From Spirochaetae bacterium HGW-Spirochaetae-9 (GTDB taxonomy: Bacteria > Spirochaetota > Spirochaetia > Treponematales > Rectinemataceae): a stretch of 6,758 nt of DNA. Shown in pieces: positions 1 through 4,759 of the stretch; position 1 is the first letter of the stretch; every line of letters begins with the position of its first letter. The notes beneath the pieces are model-generated. The model did no database searches. It was not told the origin of the DNA and worked only from the letters and a program-made list of their open reading frames with translations. Location: the NCBI GenBank assembly GCA_002839205.1, contig PGXP01000097.1, positions 1 through 6,758 on the forward strand. The letters are read 5' to 3'. The position numbers and the translations under genes are program-made.

Positions 1-1
1 G

Positions 2-106
2 GTACGCGAGGGCGTTGAGGGCAAGGACGACGAGGACGACGAAGCAGAGGTCGCGCCGAAGCCCAAAGCCAAGGCGGAGACCAAGGACGACGAAGAAGAA
101 GAGTAG
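2..106 (+). CDS. C-terminal end of an unidentified protein with an acidic, Lys/Pro-containing tail (5' partial)
   Basis: An open frame enters from the left edge (first full codon at base 2) and ends at TAG 104-106. Only 34 residues are visible. They begin VREGVEGKDDEDDEAE, pass through a short Pro/Lys/Ala stretch (APKPKAKAE) and end in TKDDEEEE. This is a low-complexity, mostly disordered, strongly negative tail of the kind found at the ends of several unrelated bacterial proteins (chaperones, RNA-polymerase-associated and ribosome-associated proteins), so the family cannot be named. It is treated as real because the frame is open from the edge, the composition is non-random, and the stop is followed by a promoter-like intergenic region leading to greA. 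A chance frame through GA-rich DNA cannot be fully excluded. Confidence 0.55.
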   Translation, partial: VREGVEGKDDEDDEAEVAPKPKAKAETKDDEEEE

Positions 107-133
107 CCGATCGGGCGGTCTTCAGACTCCTCC

Positions 134-161
134 TTGTCCCCTGGTCTATTTCGGGTATACT
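134..161 (+). promoter_or_regulatory. Probable sigma-70-type promoter of greA
   Basis: TTGTCC at 134-139 (-35-like) is followed by a 16-bp spacer and TATACT at 156-161 (-10-like, one mismatch to TATAAT). Transcription would start near base 168, giving a leader of roughly 97 nt before the greA ATG. The site lies 28 bp after the stop of the upstream gene, so greA probably has its own promoter. This is a consensus match only. Confidence 0.55.
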
Positions 162-175
162 TTCGTGGACATTTT

Positions 176-199
176 CGGGCTGCCCTCCAGGGCAGCCCG
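176..199 (+). promoter_or_regulatory. Perfect 10-bp hairpin in the greA leader
   Basis: The arms CGGGCTGCCC (176-185) and GGGCAGCCCG (190-199) are exact reverse complements around a TCCA loop. The stem is very GC-rich and would form about 8 nt after the predicted transcription start. No U-tract follows it on either strand: the plus strand continues TCCGTTAG, and the minus strand runs into AAAA. It is therefore not a classic intrinsic terminator. It could still be a U-less terminator for the upstream gene, an mRNA-stabilising 5' hairpin, or part of a leader that terminates early. Confidence 0.65.
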
Positions 200-208
200 T
201 CCGTTAGT

Positions 209-240
209 CCACGGGGTGCCGAGCAGTGCTCGGCGCGTGG
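209..240 (+). promoter_or_regulatory. Second extended hairpin in the greA leader
   Basis: GCCGAGC (218-224) and GCTCGGC (228-234) form a perfect 7-bp stem with an AGT loop. Outside an asymmetric internal loop (214-217 against 235), CCACG (209-213) pairs with CGTGG (236-240). The structure ends 10 nt upstream of the GGAG ribosome-binding site. It follows the 176-199 hairpin closely, so the whole leader appears strongly folded. The function is inferred only from position. Confidence 0.5.
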
Positions 241-264
241 CGACGTACCGGGAGTACACACCTG

Positions 265-666
265 ATGCATAAGGAAATCGCTCTCACAGCCGAAGGCCAG
301 ACACGTCTTGAAGAGGAGCTACGCCACCTCGAGACCGTCAAGCGACGCGAAGTAGGCGAGCGGATCAAGGAAGCCAAGGAGTTCGGCGACATCTCCGAGA
401 ACTCTGAATACGATGACGCCAAGAACGAGCAGGCCTGGGTTGAGAGCCGCATAGCAGAGATCAATCTCATCCTGGCGCATGCGACGTTGATCGAGTCTCC
501 CGCCAAGAGCGACAAAGTCGCCCTTGGCAGCAAGGTGCAGCTCCAGGATGCCGAGACCGGCGAGGCGCACACGTACCAGATCGTCGGTTCCGCTGAGGCG
601 GACCCGACCCACGATAGGATCTCCAACGAGTCTCCTGTGGGGCAGGCGATCATGGGCGCGAAGAAG
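265..666 (+). CDS. greA: GreA transcription elongation factor, truncated at its 3' end by a sequence junction
   Basis: GreA enters the secondary channel of RNA polymerase and stimulates cleavage of backtracked RNA. The N-terminal coiled coil is clear (about residues 10-76), with the tip sequence FGDISENSEYDDAKNEQ. The acidic pair D42 and E45 corresponds to D41/E44 of E. coli GreA. The C-terminal FKBP-like domain begins (VALGSKVQL, about 85-93) and reaches the family motif DRISNESPVG (117-126). After about residue 134 (base 666) the frame stays open to TAA at 850-852, but those residues are only the antisense of tctA. The last roughly 25 residues of a normal protein of about 158 residues are missing. 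The start chosen is ATG 265, with GGAG at 251-254 ten bases upstream. An in-frame ATG at 226 lies within the leader hairpin and would add 13 residues unlike the family. The product as written would lack its final beta strands. Confidence 0.93.
645..666. other. Junction between two unrelated sequences (greA/tctA), about 22 bp shared
   Basis: Going right, GreA homology persists through Gly-Ala-Lys-Lys ending at base 666. Going left on the minus strand, TctA homology persists through FFAPMIA ending at base 645. Within 645-666 both readings fit their families; outside it only one does. Two convergent genes both lose their 3' ends at the same short shared string. This points to a chimeric join, most likely from assembly, less likely from a real recombination. 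Confidence 0.8.
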
Positions 667-1043
667 ATGAGGCAGATCAGGCTGCCTATGCCACCTATGA
701 AGGAAGCGATGACAGCCCCGCCGAGCGCCTGTCCCGCGAGGCCTTTCTTCGTCATGAGAAGGCCATCCTCAACCGTGGCGATCGCGTTTGGATTGCCGGG
801 AATTCCAAGCAGAATCGCCGGGATGGACGCACCTGAAACCGCGCCGCAGTAAACGGCGAGCAGGAGCCCCATCCCGGCTGCGTTGGACAGCTGAAAACTG
901 ATAGGGAGCATGAGGGCGATGCCCATCGTCGCCGTGAGTCCGGGAAGGGCGCCGAGGATTATCCCCAGTACAGAACCGATGCAAATCCACGCGATAGTGC
1001 CGAAAGTGAAAACCTGCGAAACCGCAGAAGCCAGGATGTCCAT
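645..1043 (-). CDS. tctA: TctA, large membrane subunit of a tripartite tricarboxylate transporter (N-terminal 133 residues only)
   Basis: TctA is the roughly 500-residue channel-forming subunit (about 12 membrane helices) of TTT transporters, working with TctB and the binding protein TctC. Visible are the first hydrophobic segments, the family motif GALPGLTATMGIALMLP (31-47), the hydrophobic stretch around LLLAVYCGAVSGASIPAILLG (60-80), the motif GIPGNPNAIATVEDG (80-94; compare the usual N-x-PG-x-P-x-x-x-x-T-x-x-DG) and another helix ending FFAPMIA (127-133). From residue 134 the frame remains open to base 204 but translates the antisense of greA, so about 370 residues are missing. The ATG at 1043 has a GGGGGG ribosome site just upstream and starts 9 bp after the tctB stop, so it is the third gene of a tctCBA operon. 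The truncation coincides with the greA truncation and is probably not biological. Confidence 0.92.
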
Positions 1044-1052
1044 GCAGCCCCC

Positions 1053-1766
1053 CTACCAGGTGATGATGCCGCGCGCCAGGTTCACGAGGAACAGTTGCCT
1101 GAACACGAGGAAAAGGAATTCTACGCTGCCAGCCGTCACCAAGCTTATGACCGCAACCTTGCGAGACATCAATCCAGGTTTCATGCGGCGAACCATCTTG
1201 GCGGCAATGTAGAGAAGCAGTCCGAGCACCAGCATATTGGCCGAAAAAACGAAGAAGGGCGCCGAAGCAATGGTAAATGACGTTGTGCGTCCCACCTGTA
1301 AGAGGTATCGGGTCATGAATCTGCCCGCCGAATAGTAGCCGACAGTGAAAGCCAAGGTTCCTGCGAGGCCCGCGAAAAGCGGAGCCAGATTTTTCCGTAT
1401 CGCTGTATCCAGGGAAGCGATGAACGACAAGGAAAAAACGAGCAGTGTGGAAGTGATGATGAAGCCGAGTTTCGAGAAAAGAAGGACATAGAGAATTCCG
1501 GAACAGATGGCGAAGTAGAATTTGGCACCAGCCCGAGGAGCGGGTTCCGCTCTGCCGGGAGTCTTGTCCATGAAGAGCAGATAGAGCGCGCCAAGCATCA
1601 TGAATCCCGCAAGAAATGCGGGCAGGAGAAATCCGCCCGGATCACCGCCGATTTCATCGCCTATCATTTTCGAATTTCCCTGTGCAAGGATGTATGGAAA
1701 ATATGCCAGCGAAAATACGAGCATCGCGACGGGAACGGTTTTTCGGGATCCGGGTGATTTCATCAT
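1053..1766 (-). CDS. tctB: TctB-family small membrane subunit of the TTT transporter, enlarged
   Basis: TctB (DUF1468) is the small integral membrane partner of TctA. Typical members have about 145-180 residues and four helices; this one has 237. The N-terminal half follows the family: helix about 11-29, GDPGGFLLPAFLAGFMMLGALYLL (42-65; compare the usual G-P-G-x-x-P), a short charged loop rich in Pro and Ala (68-80), and helices about 82-99 and 101-118 with KLGFIITSTLLVF. Further hydrophobic segments lie at about 129-148, 166-190 and 204-226. The end FLVFRQLFLVNLARGI resembles the usual TctB terminus, so there appear to be about seven helices instead of four. The start is one of two adjacent ATGs (1766 or 1763) with GAGGA just upstream. 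It begins 13 bp after tctC and ends 9 bp before tctA, as expected for tctCBA. The identification rests on position and the N-terminal pattern. Confidence 0.85.
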   Translation of the reverse strand: MMKSPGSRKTVPVAMLVFSLAYFPYILAQGNSKMIGDEIGGDPGGFLLPAFLAGFMMLGALYLLFMDKTPGRAEPAPRAGAKFYFAICSGILYVLLFSKLGFIITSTLLVFSLSFIASLDTAIRKNLAPLFAGLAGTLAFTVGYYSAGRFMTRYLLQVGRTTSFTIASAPFFVFSANMLVLGLLLYIAAKMVRRMKPGLMSRKVAVISLVTAGSVEFLFLVFRQLFLVNLARGIITW

Positions 1767-1779
1767 TGCTTCCTCGCGC

Positions 1780-2760
1780 TTATTTCTTCTTGAGCAGGCC
1801 GGCTTCCTTCATGATGGGAAGGTAGTCTGCGACGATCTTGGCGTTGTAGGCATCGAGATCAGCCAACTTCGAAAACGCGGGGATGAGGCCGTTCTTCGCC
1901 ATGAATTTCTGGTAGCTTTCGGACATGAAAGCCTTTTCCGCCAGGTCGGCGAGGTATGCCTTGATGGCGGGGGGAGTGCCTTTCTTCACGGAAAGCGACT
2001 TGAATGATCCGCCTGGCACGTTAAGATCGGGATAGCCTGCGGCGGCGAGTGTGGGGATATAGGCCAGTTCGGCGAGCGAGCTCTTGTCGTCGCTGAGGAT
2101 GACGAGCGCCTTCATGCTCGCTTTGTTCGCCAGGAATTCGGATTGAGAAAAGATGCCCACGTCGCAGTGTCCGCCGAGCACAGAGGCTATAAGGTCGGCC
2201 CCGCCATTGAAGGGAGTCACATTGAAGCTTTTCCCGAAAGACAGGTTGATGCCCACGGAAGCGACGCCAGTGGCTCCGCCCATGCCCGCGTTGCCGAGGG
2301 AAATCTTGCCCGGGGTCGCCTTGGCGGCGGCAATGAGTTCCTTCATGTTGTTCCAGGGCTTCTTGCCATTGACCGCGACGATGAAGGGATCCCAGTTCAT
2401 GCCGATGATGCCTTCGAGCTCCGAATTGCCGGCCGTGAGGCCCTGGAGTTCAGCTGCGATCGTGTGCGTACCGCTTGCGAGCAGGGTGTAGCCGTCGGCC
2501 GCGCTGTTGATGACTTCATTCGCGCCTGTCGCGCTTCCTGCGCCGGCAACGTTGCTCACGATGAAGGAAGAACGGGCTATCCGCTTCATCTCCTCAACGA
2601 GGGGGCGGAAGGCCAGGTCGGTGCCGCCGCCGGCCGCGTGGGGCACGACGATAGTGACGGTCTTTTCGGGGTCAGGGAAGGGAAGGTCCTTCGCGGCAAT
2701 AGTGCCGACGAAACCGAAGGCCATAACTGACACAACGATGAGCGCAAGTGCCTTTTTCAC
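1780..2760 (-). CDS. tctC: TctC-type periplasmic substrate-binding protein of a tripartite tricarboxylate transporter
   Basis: This is a 326-residue extracytoplasmic binding protein of the TctC/Bug family, which delivers carboxylated ligands to TctAB. There is a Sec signal peptide (MKK, hydrophobic core 4-20, likely cleavage near A22-A23). The absence of a lipobox Cys suggests a soluble periplasmic protein. Family motifs are IVVPHAAGGGTDLAFR (37-52; the usual residue after VP is Phe, here His), NVAGAGSATGANEV (70-83), ADGYTLL (88-94) and YIPTLAAAGYPDL (234-246). Lobe 2 elements include GGHCDVGIFS (196-205). The start is GTG at 2758-2760 with AGGAGG five bases upstream. The ATG two bases further upstream is out of frame and immediately hits TGA. 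It is the first gene of tctCBA, with its own promoter. The ligand cannot be read from sequence; citrate is only the family's name-giver. The neighbours (isomerase, DeoR repressor) favour a sugar-derived acid, which is an inference. Confidence 0.95.
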   Translation of the reverse strand: MKKALALIVVSVMAFGFVGTIAAKDLPFPDPEKTVTIVVPHAAGGGTDLAFRPLVEEMKRIARSSFIVSNVAGAGSATGANEVINSAADGYTLLASGTHTIAAELQGLTAGNSELEGIIGMNWDPFIVAVNGKKPWNNMKELIAAAKATPGKISLGNAGMGGATGVASVGINLSFGKSFNVTPFNGGADLIASVLGGHCDVGIFSQSEFLANKASMKALVILSDDKSSLAELAYIPTLAAAGYPDLNVPGGSFKSLSVKKGTPPAIKAYLADLAEKAFMSESYQKFMAKNGLIPAFSKLADLDAYNAKIVADYLPIMKEAGLLKKK

Positions 2761-2788
2761 ATTTTCCTCCTGTGAATAGTATTGAACT

Positions 2789-2804
2789 CCCCGAGGTTTC
2801 GGGG
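2789..2804 (-). promoter_or_regulatory. Hairpin in the tctC leader
   Basis: CCCCGA (2789-2794) and TCGGGG (2799-2804) pair around a 4-nt loop. On the minus strand the hairpin lies between the predicted promoter (2826-2853) and the AGGAGG ribosome site of tctC, about 28 nt before the GTG. No U-tract follows it on the minus strand, so a leader or stability role is more likely than termination. On the plus strand it is followed by TTTCTCTT, but no plus-strand gene precedes it. Confidence 0.45.
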
Positions 2805-2823
2805 TTTCTCTTGGTTATCGGAG

Positions 2824-2853
2824 GCAGTATAGCATAAAAGAAAATAAAGGCAA
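2824..2853 (-). promoter_or_regulatory. Probable promoter of tctCBA with extended -10
   Basis: On the minus strand, TTGCCT (2853-2848) is followed by a 16-bp spacer and TATACT (2831-2826). TG precedes the -10 by one base (TGCTATACT, extended -10). A T-rich/A-rich tract with an A9 run on the plus strand (2855-2863) lies just upstream and could act as a curved or UP-like element. The start would fall near 2819, giving a leader of about 59 nt. The element ATGCTATACTGC (2835-2824) recurs at the deoR promoter with one mismatch. Confidence 0.65.
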
Positions 2854-2919
2854 GAAAAAAAAAGAAAAGAAACATCCTCTCTCTACTGTCTACGCTCAAC
2901 CCTGCCCGAGCAACTGCGG

Positions 2920-3867
2920 TCACGATCCAGAGAGGAGACTGCGAAGGAGAAGGTGATTACGCAGGGGTTCTTCGAGGAGTTCGAGCACGAGGTTGGCGCC
3001 GGAAGGAGCGAGCGCCTCAAGCACCTTGCCGATCGGAAAACTGTTGCGGTCGATGCTGTGATGGTCGTCGCGGAATCGGGCCGGACTTGAGCTGTTGCTG
3101 TGCAGGTGACAGGTGAGCACCTTCCCTGTGGCGACTATAGCACGGAGCCCTTCGATGTAATCGAATCCGTAGGCGAAGGAGGATATGTACAGATGGCCGA
3201 CATCAAGGCAGATGCCGAGATTCGGATGGAGCGATGCAATTTCGACCATCTCGTCGGGTGTATGGAAGAGATAGCCGACCCTGGGGTTGAGGTTCTCCGC
3301 CGCGACTTCGACTCCTTCGCGCGCGTACAGCGCGGCGAGCGTGATGAGATTTTCCTTGGCCCGAGCCGCATGACGCATGTATTTCCCGGTCCTGTTGTAG
3401 TCAGGACCACAGATCGCTCCATCGGCATGCCGGATGTCTTCGGCGAATTCCTGCCGAGCCAGCAAAGCGCTTCTTTCCTTGAACAATGCCGACATCGGGC
3501 TGTCGGTAACGTAGCCTGCGTGGAGCACGACTATGCTCGCCCCGAAGCGGCGGGCCGTCGCTAGCGTGGCTTTCATGTCGGAAAAGGATTCGGCGATCAC
3601 GGCCGGATCGGCGCTCGCGAAATTGGGAAAATTCCTCGTGGCGGGGCAGCATGCGTGAAGGGATGGAACGCGTCCCGTGATGAGGGGTTCGAGCTCGTCG
3701 AGGAATTCGGGCGACATCGTGTATGAAAGCTCGAAACGGGCGGCATCGCGCGCACCTACAGGCTCGAGACCTGAAAGATAGTTGGATACCTCGGCTTTCG
3801 AGTTCATGACGACGAGGGACATCACAGGCTCGTGCTCCAGCATGCCGGAGCCTTTGTGCGCTTTCAT
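2920..3867 (-). CDS. TIM-barrel sugar-phosphate isomerase/epimerase-like protein (AP endonuclease 2 / xylose isomerase-like family)
   Basis: The protein has 315 residues from ATG 3867 (7 bp after the deoR stop). An alternative start, ATG 3843, has AAAGG upstream and gives 307 residues. The frame extends further upstream inside deoR, but that part is an antiparallel-frame shadow without homology. The pattern is a beta/alpha barrel with metal ligands on strand ends: H71 (SLHACCP), H116 (VVLHAGY), E191 (VAAENLNP), D222 and H225 (LDVGH), H254 or H256 (TCHLHSN), D268 and H270 (RDDHHS), and E296 (LVLELLEE). These line up in order with the nine ligands of endonuclease IV. Family members in sugar loci usually isomerise or epimerise ketoses, keto-acids or inositol derivatives. 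DNA repair is less likely given that the gene sits between a DeoR regulator and a TTT operon. The substrate is unknown. Co-transcription with deoR is likely. Confidence 0.85.
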   Translation of the reverse strand: MKAHKGSGMLEHEPVMSLVVMNSKAEVSNYLSGLEPVGARDAARFELSYTMSPEFLDELEPLITGRVPSLHACCPATRNFPNFASADPAVIAESFSDMKATLATARRFGASIVVLHAGYVTDSPMSALFKERSALLARQEFAEDIRHADGAICGPDYNRTGKYMRHAARAKENLITLAALYAREGVEVAAENLNPRVGYLFHTPDEMVEIASLHPNLGICLDVGHLYISSFAYGFDYIEGLRAIVATGKVLTCHLHSNSSSPARFRDDHHSIDRNSFPIGKVLEALAPSGANLVLELLEEPLRNHLLLRSLLSGS

Positions 3868-3874
3868 GCCGGGC

Positions 3875-4630
3875 TCACGCGATGATGATCTGGACGCCAT
3901 GGGCTTCAAGACTGCCGCGAGTCTCAGGGTCGATGGCATCGGTGATGAGGATGTCGATCGAGTCCCAATCGCAGATTTTCGCAAGGGAAACCTTGCCGAA
4001 CTTCGAGGAGTCGACGAGGAGGCAGACCTTGGTCACGCTCCGGATCATGGCCTTTTTAGTGTCGGCTTCTATGATGTTATTGCAGGTGATACCCTGGTCC
4101 GCTGTGACGCTGGAAGCGCCGAGAAAGAGCAGATCTCCGCGCACTTCCTCGATACTGTGCCGCGCATGGACGCCCATGAGGGACATCGAAGGCCGCCTCA
4201 ATAGTCCTCCCGCCACAATGAGCTGGACCTGCTCTGCGCCCATGAGTTTCTGGACAACGAGCACCGAATTGGTGATGACCGTGATAGGCAATTCGGAGAC
4301 CAGAGGGGCCAGGTGGACGGTCGTGCTGCCCGAATCTATGATGATGATCTGCCCAGGCTCCACCATCTTGGCGGCCGCTTCGCAGATCCGCCGCTTTCGA
4401 TCGCTGTTTTCGTTGAGCGTATTACTCACAAGCCTCACAAAGTTCCGCTTTTCCGCGAGCACCGCGCCTCCGTGGGTGCGCACCAGCAGCCCCTTGGCTT
4501 CCAAGTCGTCCAGGTCGTTGCGTGCCGTCACTTTCGATATGCCGAAGAGCTTCGTCAGCTCCACCACTTCGATCGACTCTTTCTTGTCGAGCATCTCCAT
4601 GATGCGCCGCTTGCGCTCGAATGCGTTCAT
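3875..4630 (-). CDS. DeoR/GlpR-family transcriptional repressor
   Basis: The 251-residue length is standard for the family. The N-terminal winged helix-turn-helix shows the DeoR signature: ERKRRIMEMLDKKESI (5-20), then VELTKLFGISKVTARNDLDD (23-42), LEAKGLLVRTHGGAV (43-57). The C-terminal DeoRC sensor domain (about 75-230) carries the phosphosugar-binding motifs IIDSGSTT (97-104), ITNSV (119-123), VAGGLLR (139-145), FLGASSV (169-175) with GIT (180-182), and LVDSSKFGK (205-213). Family members normally repress adjacent sugar catabolic genes and are released by a phosphorylated intermediate. ATG 4630 is preceded by a weak purine-rich site (AAGGCGGCGGGA), and a promoter lies at about 4685-4693. 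It likely represses its own transcript with the downstream isomerase, and perhaps tctCBA, whose promoter shares a 12-bp element. The effector is unknown. Confidence 0.95.
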   Translation of the reverse strand: MNAFERKRRIMEMLDKKESIEVVELTKLFGISKVTARNDLDDLEAKGLLVRTHGGAVLAEKRNFVRLVSNTLNENSDRKRRICEAAAKMVEPGQIIIIDSGSTTVHLAPLVSELPITVITNSVLVVQKLMGAEQVQLIVAGGLLRRPSMSLMGVHARHSIEEVRGDLLFLGASSVTADQGITCNNIIEADTKKAMIRSVTKVCLLVDSSKFGKVSLAKICDWDSIDILITDAIDPETRGSLEAHGVQIIIA

Positions 4631-4663
4631 TCCCGCCGCCTTGTCCGAAAAATTTGCCTATTC

Positions 4664-4684
4664 TTTCGTTTTCCTTCCTTTTGC
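4664..4684 (+). promoter_or_regulatory. Candidate DeoR-type operator over the deoR start site
   Basis: On the plus strand a pyrimidine tract of short TTTC/TTCC-like repeats (TTTCGTTTTCC then TTCCTTTTGC) covers the predicted deoR transcription start. Several DeoR-family regulators bind TTTC-containing direct repeats, so this would suit autorepression. A comparable TTTC-rich tract lies on the minus strand around the tctC promoter (2836-2872). The assignment is by position and composition only. Confidence 0.3.
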
Positions 4685-4694
4685 ACTATAGCAT
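4683..4694 (-). promoter_or_regulatory. Extended -10 promoter of deoR and isomerase
   Basis: On the minus strand TGCTATAGT (4693-4685) is an extended -10 with TATAGT at 4690-4685. No convincing -35 is seen 16-18 bp upstream (TGTATC is the best), which is common for extended -10 promoters. Transcription would start near 4678, giving a leader of about 48 nt. The 12-mer ATGCTATAGTGC matches the tctC promoter element at 11 of 12 positions. Confidence 0.55.
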
Positions 4695-4759
4695 GGCTTC
4701 GAGGAAAGATACAGGAAGAACGATCCTGGGCTTCCGGCAGGAGTGTAGAGGCATATGGT

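Noticed and set aside
204..644. Apparent C-terminal part of TctA to 279 residues
   Set aside because: It is the antisense of greA, Ser/Arg-rich and without the hydrophobic helices expected of TctA.
667..852. Apparent C-terminal extension of GreA to 195 residues
   Set aside because: The residues are the antisense translation of tctA, whose sense frame has clear TTT motifs (GIPGNPNAIATVEDG), so this is not a real GreA domain fusion.
2143..2730. 195-codon open frame on the plus strand opposite tctC
   Set aside because: It is an antisense shadow of a clear GC-rich gene: composition is typical of a complementary frame (many His, Gly, Arg, Val), with no recognisable motif and no ribosome site.
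2891..2919. Possible terminator hairpin after the isomerase gene (GCTC...GAGC)
   Set aside because: The stem is only 4-5 bp with a 10-nt loop and about 20 nt away from the T-rich tract; not convincing as an intrinsic terminator.
3868..3984. N-terminal extension of the isomerase frame upstream of base 3867
   Set aside because: The extra 39 residues overlap the 3' end of deoR, are Ser/Arg/Pro-rich and do not resemble the family. Starts at 3867 or 3843 fit the operon spacing better.
4712..4742. Possible attenuator or terminator after the aminotransferase: CAGGA (4712), TCCTG (4724) and CAGGA (4738) could form alternative hairpins
   Set aside because: Stems are only 5 bp with 7-9 nt loops and there is no following U-tract on the minus strand. 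This is expected by chance in such sequence.
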